Shown here: positions 6,672 through 13,040 of the stretch, in pieces
How positions within the stretch are numbered: the stretch's first letter is position 1
Layout: each line of letters opens with the position of its first letter
Source: CAZCTC01 sp964501335
GTDB taxonomy: Bacteria; Chloroflexota; Anaerolineae; B4-G1; SLSP01
Assembly: GCA_964501335.1 (NCBI GenBank)
Contig: CAZCTC010000107.1
Span: forward strand, 1 to 21,290
Reading direction: 5' to 3'
DNA: 21,290 nucleotides
The notes under the pieces: model-generated
The model's input: only the letters and a program-made list of their open reading frames with translations
Database searches by the model: none
Told to the model about the DNA's origin: nothing
Program-made: the position numbers and the translations under genes

Positions 6672-7790
6672 TTACGAAATTACCCGTATTTCCTGGCCGG
6701 TGAGTTGTGAATCATAACCTCCCAACGCTTCCAGCGTTTCCTTGAAACGGGATGAGCGTACGATTTTTATCAGCTCCTGGATTGTCGGGGCATTCCAGTT
6801 CTCTTCGGGGATGACCAAATCGTAGCGTTCCTGAGTCAGGGGAATAAAATCTAGACCGCAGACAGCGGCGGCTGCTCGAATCCCCAATCCGACATCGGCT
6901 TTTCCTTCGAGGATGGCTTGCGCTACGGTCAGATGGGTCCGTCCGGCCTGATCATATCCCTGGATCATTTTAGGGGTAATTCCCTGTGCCTGTAGTTGAG
7001 TATCCAACCAGACGCGCGTGCCGGAACCGGGCAGCCGATTGATGAATCGAATGTGGGGGCGGGTCAGGTCGGCGAGCGAGGCGATCCCGAGTGGATTTCC
7101 TGCTGGTGTGATCAATCCCAGCATGCGCTGACCGAGGGTCAACAGGATCGTGACTCGTCCCGGCAGAATTCGCTGAACGAAGGGAACGTTGTAGCTGTTG
7201 GTTTCGGCGTCCCATAGATGAATTCCGGCGATATCGGCTTCATTGTGGACCAAAGCGATCAATCCAGCCAGGCTGCCGGCATAAGTGATCTTCGTAGGGA
7301 TTCCTGGTTCGGTTTGAGCCATCATTCGTACCAGAAATTCCAGGGCCAGATCATGGCTGCCGGAGAAGCGGAGCGTTTCGAGATTGGATGGAATGGGGTG
7401 GGGGGGATTTTCCCGGCTTTGCATTTCGCGCCAGCGGGCAATCGCCATTTCCAGCGCAATTTCGGCCTGTAAAGGAGTGTGGCCCCCGGCGAGCGCTTCC
7501 AGCAGGAAGGATTCGGCGCGGTTGATCAGGGCGGCGCGTCGCCAGAGCGGCGGGTCGGGTTGCAGGATGTTGGGGGCGACGTGGGTCCCTCCGCCGCGAT
7601 GGCCGGTCACCAGTTTTTCTTGCGTTAAACGGGCATAGGCCCGCATGACTGTACCGGGCGTGCAATTCCATAAGCGAGCCAGTTCGCGGATCGGCAGCAA
7701 TTTGTCGCCTGGTTTGAGTTCGCCAGCCGTGATTTGTCGGCGGATGGATTCGGCAATTTCAAGGTAAAGGAGCGATTCGGGTTTTTCCAA
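6672..7790 (-). CDS. GntR-family regulator fused to a periplasmic-binding-like sensor domain
   Basis: A 372-residue one-component regulator. Residues about 5-75 are a GntR winged helix-turn-helix (IRRQITAGELKPGDKLLPIR, then TPGTVMRAYARLTQEKLV). Residues about 130-345 match the PBP-like domain (PF12727 type) related to molybdate-binding proteins: SGSHDLALEFLV, YAGSLAGLIAL, ADIAGIHLWD, RFINRLPGSGTRVWLD, KADVGLGIRAAA. Relatives of this architecture are thought to sense molybdate, tungstate or another small anion; the ligand here is inferred only. The start is a TTG (7788-7790), chosen because AGAGGTG sits four bases upstream and no in-frame ATG fits better. No molybdate transporter or cofactor gene is in the window, so it may act on its own promoter and elsewhere. 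Confidence 0.85.
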   Translation of the reverse strand: MEKPESLLYLEIAESIRRQITAGELKPGDKLLPIRELARLWNCTPGTVMRAYARLTQEKLVTGHRGGGTHVAPNILQPDPPLWRRAALINRAESFLLEALAGGHTPLQAEIALEMAIARWREMQSRENPPHPIPSNLETLRFSGSHDLALEFLVRMMAQTEPGIPTKITYAGSLAGLIALVHNEADIAGIHLWDAETNSYNVPFVQRILPGRVTILLTLGQRMLGLITPAGNPLGIASLADLTRPHIRFINRLPGSGTRVWLDTQLQAQGITPKMIQGYDQAGRTHLTVAQAILEGKADVGLGIRAAAAVCGLDFIPLTQERYDLVIPEENWNAPTIQELIKIVRSSRFKETLEALGGYDSQLTGQEIRVIS

Positions 7791-7806
7791 GTTACACCTC
7801 TTAAAC

Positions 7807-7841
7807 CGCTACAATGATAGCGAGGATTTAAGGGCTGTCAA
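7807..7841 (-). promoter_or_regulatory. Strong promoter of the GntR-type regulator with dyad over the -10
   Basis: On the minus strand TTGACA (7836-7841), a 16-bp spacer and TATCAT (7814-7819) make the best sigma-70 promoter in the window. The inverted repeat CGCTA-N6-TAGCG (7807-7822) covers the -10, as expected of an autoregulatory operator. Confidence 0.7.
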
Positions 7842-7846
7842 TTAAT

Positions 7847-7882
7847 GCAAATTCGCGCATCCCTAAGGATGCGCGAATTTGC
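7847..7882. terminator. Perfect 16-bp hairpin after pspC
   Basis: Arms GCAAATTCGCGCATCC and GGATGCGCGAATTTGC surround CTAA. It lies 14 bp after the pspC stop and just upstream of the regulator's -35. There is no strong T-run on either strand, so efficiency is uncertain. It lacks the flanks of the dispersed hairpin family although its stem architecture is similar. Confidence 0.55.
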
Positions 7883-7896
7883 GTTAAACGTAGTCG

Positions 7897-8079
7897 TTAC
7901 TTTGCCGGGATGATGAACCAGAGGAGCAGATAGGGCAACACTCCTGGCAGACCCCCGGGGATGAAGAGGATGAAGAAGATCAAGCGGAACCAGAAGACGT
8001 TGATCCCAAAGAATTCTGCGAGCCCGCCGCAAACCCCCGCCACAATACCGTTCTGCCGTCGTAAAGGATGGCCTGACAT
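7897..8079 (-). CDS. Small PspC-domain membrane protein
   Basis: Sixty residues consisting of a single PspC domain: LRRQNGIVAGVCGGLAEFFG (6-25) followed by a hydrophobic stretch WFRLIFFILFIPGGLPGVLP and LLLWFIIPAK, giving one or two membrane passes. PspC proteins take part in envelope stress responses in several bacteria, but the stand-alone short form has no assigned reaction. A good AAGGAG ribosome site lies ahead of the ATG. No pspA, pspB or two-component gene is adjacent. It is monocistronic: a palindrome lies upstream and a hairpin downstream. Confidence 0.88.
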   Translation of the reverse strand: MSGHPLRRQNGIVAGVCGGLAEFFGINVFWFRLIFFILFIPGGLPGVLPYLLLWFIIPAK

Positions 8080-8117
8080 GTTTTTTCTCCTTATTCAACA
8101 GGATCTTTTTTTAAGAT

Positions 8118-8133
8118 ATCGGACCTGTCCGAT
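8118..8133. promoter_or_regulatory. Perfect palindromic operator candidate upstream of pspC
   Basis: ATCGGAC-CT-GTCCGAT is a perfect 7-bp-arm dyad, 38 bp before the pspC start. On the minus strand TATAGT (8142-8147) lies just upstream of it and could be a -10, which would place the dyad in the early transcribed region, typical of a repressor site. The cognate regulator is unknown. Confidence 0.5.
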
Positions 8134-8272
8134 CTATTAACTATACGCCCGTTTTGCAAGAGAGTTGCATGTAATTTGGAATTTGCCTTACGGGAGGCAG
8201 AACGTAGACTGGAAGCTGTTTTCGCTACCTGTGCGGTTAGCCCGAAAGACAAGGGAAAAATTCCCATACCGC

Positions 8273-8320
8273 ATAATTCACTCAGATTTCACCGCAAAGG
8301 CGCTGAGGGCACAGAGAAAA
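8273..8320 (+). repeat. CACAGAG-type dispersed repeat, copy 2
   Basis: ATAATTCACTCAGATTTC followed by CACCGCAAAGGCGC and CACAGAGAAAA. It matches 1283-1332 base for base over much of its length, and also the window end. It abuts hairpin copy 8 directly. An apparent 148-codon frame across this region is a translation of repeats, not a gene. Confidence 0.8.
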
Positions 8321-8439
8321 AGATCGTGTTTTGGCGCGCATTCTTATGTGCGCCAAAACACAAACAAAAAAGTTCTTTCTTCCTGCTTCGCACAGCGCGG
8401 CGTTTTTACCTGGAAAGCACCTGGTGCGGGACGCAAAAG
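8318..8439 (-). repeat. Hairpin element copy 8 (L, - orientation), terminator-like
   Basis: The hairpin at 8326-8361 has 16-bp arms (GTGTTTTGGCGCGCAT) around TCTT with one G.T pair. It is followed by AAACAAAAAAGTTCTTTCTT and, further out, GGTGCGGGACGCAAAAG, the reversed outer flank. It lies 85 bp past the stop of the DUF92 gene on the same strand. The minus-strand sequence after the stem, GATCTTTTTCTC, is T-rich, so it may terminate that operon. Confidence 0.84.
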
Positions 8440-8445
8440 AAGCTG

Positions 8446-9306
8446 CTATAAAAACATGAGGCCGACCAGGAAACCGGCCAGCGCTCCGACGGCGGAGCTA
8501 ATGAAATTGACCCAATCGTTATCCATCCAGCGCCAGCCGCGCAGCAACCGGTTGGGGGTGCCGTCGGGATCGATCACTTTTTCGGTTTCCTTGCGGCGTT
8601 TTTCGGAGTAATAGATCGCCTGGACTGTAGCGCCGAGATAGCTGTCGAAGAGCGATCCTACCATGCCGCCCACGATGGCGGGGAGCAGCACCCATAAGGC
8701 GCCGATGAATTCCTGCGCGCCGGCGAGTTTAAATCCATTGCCGCCGAGGGCTGTGTCGACGGCCATAAAGAACAGCACCGAGAGGCCGATCGTCAGGCTG
8801 CCGGCAAAGGCGGCCAGCAATCCCAGCGGGGAAACTGCCCCGGAGGTGCCGACTTCGACCGGTTTGCCGGTCGTGATCAGCCGGGGCGGGTGAGCGTTGA
8901 GCACGCCCAGTTCCGTAGCCCAGGTGTCGGCGTTGGCCGAGGCCATCGCGGCGAGGAAGGCGGCCAGCAGGGTCGGGGTTGCGCCCAACGGAACGGCGGC
9001 CAGCGCGATCAAGGCGGCCATCCCGCCGTTGGCCAGGGCCTGTCCCAGATCGCGTTGCGATCCTTTGGAAAATTTTTCGGCCAGGGAAGCTTTGCGGGCA
9101 TCTTTATAGTGCGAGAGCAGGCTGGAGAGGACGAAGAAGGCGATCAGGACCAATCCCCAGACCCAGCCGCCGCCACACCAGATTGAGGTTCCGATCAGCA
9201 TGGCGCCCAGCATTCCACTGCGAGAAAGGGAGCGGCGGCGGTAGGCCAGGAAGGCGATCAAGCCGCTAAAAGCCAGTCCGGTGATAAAACGGAAGATAAG
9301 CTCCAT
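8446..9306 (-). CDS. DUF92 (VTE6/TMEM19-type) membrane protein, putative prenyl-phosphate kinase
   Basis: A 286-residue polytopic membrane protein with about six hydrophobic segments. Family landmarks are the cytoplasmic loop KDARKASLAEKFSKGSQRDL (68-87), NADTWATELGVL (125-136), GTSGAVSPLGLLAAF (153-167) and GSLFDSYLGATVQ (217-229). Plant and cyanobacterial members (VTE6) convert phytyl phosphate to phytyl diphosphate. The gene lies 12 bp downstream of a phytol-kinase-like gene, so the two would catalyse successive steps from prenyl alcohol to diphosphate. Chain length (phytyl or geranylgeranyl) cannot be read. GAGG precedes the ATG, and the upstream stop lies 12 bp away, implying one transcript. 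Confidence 0.85.
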   Translation of the reverse strand: MELIFRFITGLAFSGLIAFLAYRRRSLSRSGMLGAMLIGTSIWCGGGWVWGLVLIAFFVLSSLLSHYKDARKASLAEKFSKGSQRDLGQALANGGMAALIALAAVPLGATPTLLAAFLAAMASANADTWATELGVLNAHPPRLITTGKPVEVGTSGAVSPLGLLAAFAGSLTIGLSVLFFMAVDTALGGNGFKLAGAQEFIGALWVLLPAIVGGMVGSLFDSYLGATVQAIYYSEKRRKETEKVIDPDGTPNRLLRGWRWMDNDWVNFISSAVGALAGFLVGLMFL

Positions 9307-9318
9307 CGTTACCTCGAT

Positions 9319-10026
9319 TCAGCCCTGTAACAGGAAAAGGGTCAGCCCTACCAGCAAGGGAACGGTCAGATTGTCCGTGCCGGCGGGAGCGAAAGCTTCG
9401 ACGATGGAGGCAACGCCCGCCCCGACCAGGGAGAGCCCCAGCGCCGGCAGGAGTGGGACGGGAACGCTGTAAGGGCTCAAGCCTGAACCGGAGAGCCAGA
9501 AGAGACAGCTGAAGATCCCGATAAAACTGAAGAGCGCCATGGCGGCAGAGCCTTCCCAGGAGCGGGTGTGGCCGAAGGTGGTGTAGGTATGTTTGCCCCA
9601 GCGATTCCCGACGATACTGGCCATGCCGTCGCCCAATGTCATGGCCATCACGCCGGCGGCGGCCAGCGGAACGCGGTCGAGAGCGCCGCCGGTGCGCCAG
9701 AGCAGCCCGAAGAGGATCGTGATCGAGATGGCGAAGTAGACGGTGCCGGGAGTGGAACTGGAGGTATCCATCGTTTTGAAGAGCTGTCGGCGGTAGAAGA
9801 TGTAGTTCAATACGATAAAGGTAGCGAAGGGAATGATACCGTAATACCAGTGGGTGAAAAGCAACAGGATTCCCCAGATCCAGAGCCCGGCGCCGATGTG
9901 GATCAACTTTCGGGTCATTGATTGGGGCCAGTTCAGGCGCCGACCCAGCGCTTCCACGCTGAGCAGAAGCCCGAAGGCATAGATATAAGAGAGGATCAGG
10001 CCGATAATGTCGCCCTGTGACACCAT
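9319..10026 (-). CDS. Phytol kinase (VTE5)/dolichol-kinase-like CTP-dependent prenol kinase
   Basis: A 235-residue integral membrane protein with about six or seven hydrophobic helices. Family signatures: RKLIHIGAG (39-47), LGDGMASIVGNRWGKH (130-145), RSWEGS (154-159) and EAFAPAGTDNLTVPL (about 207-221), the last typical of the phytol/farnesol/dolichol kinase group that transfers phosphate from CTP. The product would be phytyl or geranylgeranyl phosphate, the substrate of the next gene. AGGAGG lies only two bases before the ATG; the GTG at codon 2 (spacing five) may be the true start, changing one residue. The unit follows the carotenoid operon on the same strand but is separated by two hairpin elements, so it probably has its own promoter. 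Confidence 0.85.
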   Translation of the reverse strand: MVSQGDIIGLILSYIYAFGLLLSVEALGRRLNWPQSMTRKLIHIGAGLWIWGILLLFTHWYYGIIPFATFIVLNYIFYRRQLFKTMDTSSSTPGTVYFAISITILFGLLWRTGGALDRVPLAAAGVMAMTLGDGMASIVGNRWGKHTYTTFGHTRSWEGSAAMALFSFIGIFSCLFWLSGSGLSPYSVPVPLLPALGLSLVGAGVASIVEAFAPAGTDNLTVPLLVGLTLFLLQG

Positions 10027-10083
10027 TTCCTCCTGTGTAGCTTCAATCCGGCAGCCGAAGGGCGTTTTGATTGATTGAAATAT

Positions 10084-10102
10084 GTTAGAAAATGGTTCTA
10101 AC
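10084..10102. promoter_or_regulatory. Inverted repeat upstream of prenol kinase operon
   Basis: GTTAGAA-AATGG-TTCTAAC, a perfect 7-bp dyad 58 bp before the start codon at 10026. It could be an operator. No convincing -35/-10 pair was found around it, though TAAAAT occurs just upstream on the minus strand. Confidence 0.4.
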
Positions 10103-10140
10103 GAGGACTATTTTACCACAGCTATCAGAATATTTATCGT

Positions 10141-10296
10141 CCTGTGCGGTTGTTTATTCGCAATGATGAAAAACAGTTTTGGCGTCCCCCAACGAGTGCT
10201 TTCCCGGTAAAAAACGATGCGCTGGATGGGAAGAGAGAGTTTTTTGTTCGTATTTTTGCGCGCATTCTTATGCGCGCAAAAATACGGGCTTTTTTC
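10141..10296 (+). repeat. Hairpin element copy 9 (G, + orientation, long form)
   Basis: It starts CCTGTGCGGTTGTTTA, continues GTTTTGGCGTCCCCCAACG and GCTGGATGGGAAGAGAGAG. The hairpin at 10249-10286 has perfect 17-bp arms (CGTATTTTTGCGCGCAT) around TCTT, then GGGCTTTTTT. It is followed directly by copy 10 in the same orientation. Confidence 0.87.
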
Positions 10297-10300
10297 TCGA

Positions 10301-10456
10301 CCTGTGCGGTTGTTTATGAGTGGGGATTAAAAACGGTTTTTGCGTCCCGCAAAAGGTTTTTGTCTGGCTTGAAGCGCCGCGCTGGATGGGGGGAGAGAGT
10401 TTTTTTGTTTATGTTTTCGCGGGCTTTCTGAAGCCCGCGAAAACATAGGCTTTTTT
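10301..10456 (+). repeat. Hairpin element copy 10 (H, + orientation, long form)
   Basis: A direct repeat of copy 9 beginning exactly 160 bp later (CCTGTGCGGTTGTTTATGAG), with GTTTTTGCGTCCCGCAAAAG and GGATGGGGGGAGAGAG. Its hairpin at 10410-10447 has a different stem, TATGTTTTCGCGGGCTT, around TCTG, then GGCTTTTTT. Both copies point against the flanking minus-strand genes. Confidence 0.88.
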
Positions 10457-10552
10457 CCCAGACTAACCGTACCGGCCGTTTTTTCTTCCGTGTTTTTCGG
10501 GCTTACGGCACAGGTCGATATTTTTTGCTTTGGGGGCGGCCCACGAAAAATC

Positions 10553-11185
10553 TCAACGGATCAGGACGGCGCGGGCGGGCGCCCCATCGCCGCCTTGCAA
10601 TTTCAGCGGCAGACAGATCAATTGATAGGGGCCGGGTTCGATAGCTGAAAGATTGAGTCCTTCCAGGGGGATCACGCCGGCGGCGAGGAGGATCTGATGC
10701 GGTTCGATTCCATCCGAGAAGGGGGCTATGGAGAGATAGTCGATTCCGACCAGCAGAATGCCGCGATCGATCAGCCAGGCAGCCCCGTCGGCCGTCACGG
10801 CGACGAATTCTTGATGGAAGGTGGGGTCGGGGGTTTGCCAGTATTCGCTGTTGCGGGTGCGGAAAAGCAGCCGGGTGATACCGGTTGGGATTTTCAGAGC
10901 TTCCAATGCCGCGGCCGTCAGGGCGGTAACGGTACCGGGGACTTCGGCGACCCAGGCCGGACCGATCAGGATGTCGAGATCCAGGGTCTCGGCGCCGTTT
11001 CCGCCGAGCAGAAAATGGGCCGGGGCGTCGACGTGAGTTCCGACATGGGCACTGCAATTCAATCGGGAAACGGTGGCGACATCGCCGCGGGCCAGATCGA
11101 GTTCCCGGGTCAGTTGAAAGGGAGGATCGCCGGGCCAGATCGGCAATGAGGGGGAAAGCGTCAATGAAATGTCGTAAATCGGCAT
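10553..11185 (-). CDS. Cyclase-family (KynB-like) metal-dependent hydrolase
   Basis: A 210-residue member of the Cyclase family (PF04199), which includes bacterial kynurenine formamidase, isatin hydrolase and polyketide-associated cyclases. The metal-binding signature is intact: HVGTHVDAPAH (47-57; His47, His51, Asp53, His57). The opening YDISLTLSPSLPIWPGDPPF carries the usual tryptophan and PGDP. The length is normal for KynB. It starts five bases after the stop of the lycopene cyclase with AAAGGA as ribosome site, making it the last gene of the carotenoid operon. Nothing nearby suggests tryptophan degradation, so an isoprenoid-related or accessory hydrolysis is as likely as formamidase activity; this is inference. 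Confidence 0.85.
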   Translation of the reverse strand: MPIYDISLTLSPSLPIWPGDPPFQLTRELDLARGDVATVSRLNCSAHVGTHVDAPAHFLLGGNGAETLDLDILIGPAWVAEVPGTVTALTAAALEALKIPTGITRLLFRTRNSEYWQTPDPTFHQEFVAVTADGAAWLIDRGILLVGIDYLSIAPFSDGIEPHQILLAAGVIPLEGLNLSAIEPGPYQLICLPLKLQGGDGAPARAVLIR

Positions 11186-11190
11186 CGTGC

Positions 11191-11964
11191 TTATCCTTTT
11201 GTGAAATTCAGTCGATTGCGGCTCTCGCGGGCCAGGAGCAGGGTCATGCCAAAGACGATCAACACGTTGGTGATGAAAAAGAAAACGAATTCTTCCAACG
11301 GCAAGACTCCGCCCAGATGGATTCCTACGGTGTTGGCTGGATTGATCGTCCAGGTGCCGCCGCTGATGGCCAGGGCATCGACCAGGCTTAAATAGAGGAA
11401 GGGGGGCAGGAGTCCTACTGTGACCAATCGGCGATAGCGCCAGAGCAGGTCGCCGCCGAAAGCGAGTTGGAGAAGGATGGGCGGCAGAGCCCAGGTCAAC
11501 AGAATGCTCATGTAGAGCGTCTGCGGCACGCCGGCGATCAGAAATCCGGTTGAGATCAGCCAGAGCAGCCCGGTCGGGATGAGCATGAAGAGGCGGATGC
11601 GAGAGGGGGCGGTGGTTGCGGGGCCGGGCAGGCGGCGGGCCCAGGCCAGCATCCAGAGACCGGTCAACAGGGTTTGCAGGACGAAGAAGGTGTATTCCTC
11701 AATGGGGACCCAGCCCAGGGTGATTCCGGTGACGAGTTCCGGTTTGTACCACCAGATGCGATTGGCGACCAGATAATTATCCCAGGGGGTCGTGTAGACG
11801 ACCGCCACAATGACATGCGCCAGCAGGGCCAGGCCGGCGCTGCCCGTGTAATGTTGTGGGTCCAGCCGGCGGCCCTGATGGGCGTCGATGCGATCCAGGA
11901 TGAAGAAGAGCAGGATCAAAGGAACCAGAAAGCAGAGCAGTACTCCGAAATAGGTAAAGGTCAT
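11191..11964 (-). CDS. crtY: Lycopene cyclase, fused CrtYc-CrtYd type
   Basis: An integral membrane protein of about 257 residues with two tandem three-helix halves, matching the fused form of the actinobacterial CrtYc/CrtYd lycopene cyclase. Each half has its hallmark: TTPWDNYLVANRIWWY with LGWVPIEEYTFFVLQTLL, and GTWTINPANTVGIHLGGVLP with LEEFVFFFITNVLIVFG. The repeated P-x-E-E-x-x-F stretches are the conserved acidic sites. It should form beta-ionone rings on lycopene (beta-carotene) or one end of it. I chose the ATG at 11964 rather than the one seven codons upstream because AGAGGG precedes only the former. It lies 44 bp after the tocopherol-cyclase-like gene and 5 bp before the KynB-like gene. 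Confidence 0.88.
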   Translation of the reverse strand: MTFTYFGVLLCFLVPLILLFFILDRIDAHQGRRLDPQHYTGSAGLALLAHVIVAVVYTTPWDNYLVANRIWWYKPELVTGITLGWVPIEEYTFFVLQTLLTGLWMLAWARRLPGPATTAPSRIRLFMLIPTGLLWLISTGFLIAGVPQTLYMSILLTWALPPILLQLAFGGDLLWRYRRLVTVGLLPPFLYLSLVDALAISGGTWTINPANTVGIHLGGVLPLEEFVFFFITNVLIVFGMTLLLARESRNRLNFTKG

Positions 11965-12008
11965 GGCGCCCTCTTTGAAAATCAAGAATTGATTCAGCTT
12001 TGTGCTTT

Positions 12009-12998
12009 TTAATTGGGGTTCAACAGGCTGGTCAGATCTCCGGCGATTTCCAGGCCCGCGTTACGGCCGGTATCATGGAAGATGGCCTGCCCGTCGGCCC
12101 GGGCGGTGAGTCGAACTTCCAGGGTGCCCTGGAGCGTTTCGGGGACCCGAATGCCCATTTCATGGCGGTCGGGGCCTTTCAGCAGGCCTCCGGTTTCCCG
12201 CCGGGCCTGAATTTCGATCCTGTAGCGGTGGTCTCGGAGCACCCAGAGCGCTGTTTTTTCTGTGAGCTGCAGCACTTCCGTCGTGGCGCCGGTGTAGGTA
12301 GCGAAGCGATAAAGCCGCTCTTGATGCCGGAGTCCGAGGATCTGGCCGCGGAAATAACGGTTCCCCCAGGGAATGCGGGCGACCGAACCGGTGATCGAAC
12401 TGCCCGGGATGGTGAAATGGTTGGATTGGAACCAGATCCAGGCGGATGGGAAGGCCTGGCCCCAATCCTTTTCGATGTAGCCGCGTCCCTGATCGAAGGA
12501 GAGCGGTGTCTCGTTGAGGGTCAGCGTTCCGCTCAGGGTGTGATCCAGGCTGATTACGCCGTGATAGCATTCCATAAAGGGCAGCCAACCGTACCAGCCC
12601 ATGATCCCGGGGGCGGTAAGCGTCACCGGCCAGGGGGTGAGACCGTGAAAGTCGATGTTACCGTGGAGCCGGCGCCCGTTGAAATCCAGGTCGAGGGTCA
12701 TATGCCGGCGGCTGAACTGATTGGGGCCGATCGTGACCATAAACTCGTCGTGGGGCGTCTGAAAGGCGGTGAGGGGATAGGTTACGTAAGCGGTTTCCCC
12801 AGTGCAGCCATCCAGCAGCTGGATAAAGGCATGTTGGCGTTGAGAATCTGCATTTAAGAAAACTCCAGGAATGACGGCATACCGTTGTTGTTCGGAGGCA
12901 TCAATGATTTTAAAGTACCAGCCTTCAAAGAATGGAGGGTGTTTTCCGTAGCCGTGATAGCGTTCGGGATGAAGAACGGTCCGGATGAAATTCAGCAT
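12009..12998 (-). CDS. Tocopherol cyclase (VTE1)-like lipocalin-related protein
   Basis: A 329-residue protein matching the tocopherol cyclase family (PF14249). Signatures: FFEGWYFK (23-30), near the N-terminus as in VTE1; MGWYGWLPFMECYHGV (133-148); and GYIEKDWGQAFPSAWIWFQS (173-192), the family's most conserved block. No signal peptide or membrane helix is visible. Plant VTE1 closes the chromanol ring of tocopherol, but most bacterial homologues lack a known substrate. The family is remotely related to CrtC carotenoid hydratases, which makes a role in carotenoid end-group chemistry credible. The gene lies between crtB (42 bp) and the lycopene cyclase (44 bp), so it is co-transcribed with carotenoid genes. 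The ribosome site is weak. Family assignment is firm; substrate is unknown. Confidence 0.82.
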   Translation of the reverse strand: MLNFIRTVLHPERYHGYGKHPPFFEGWYFKIIDASEQQRYAVIPGVFLNADSQRQHAFIQLLDGCTGETAYVTYPLTAFQTPHDEFMVTIGPNQFSRRHMTLDLDFNGRRLHGNIDFHGLTPWPVTLTAPGIMGWYGWLPFMECYHGVISLDHTLSGTLTLNETPLSFDQGRGYIEKDWGQAFPSAWIWFQSNHFTIPGSSITGSVARIPWGNRYFRGQILGLRHQERLYRFATYTGATTEVLQLTEKTALWVLRDHRYRIEIQARRETGGLLKGPDRHEMGIRVPETLQGTLEVRLTARADGQAIFHDTGRNAGLEIAGDLTSLLNPN

Positions 12999-13040
12999 GA
13001 TTTTATTTCCGTTTATTTTATGGATTAAAGTTCTCTGGAG

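Noticed and set aside
8165..8611. 148-codon open frame on the + strand
   Set aside because: It covers the CACAGAG repeat and hairpin copy 8 and then runs antisense into the DUF92 gene.
10144..10431. 95-codon open frame on the + strand
   Set aside because: It is a translation of the two direct element copies at 10141-10456.
11965..11985. Seven-codon N-terminal extension of the lycopene cyclase
   Set aside because: The AGAGGG ribosome site lies within the extension and fits the ATG at 11964; nothing suitable precedes the upstream ATG.
12000..12857. 285-codon open frame antisense to the tocopherol-cyclase-like gene
   Set aside because: The opposite frame has clear family motifs and fits the operon; this one has none.
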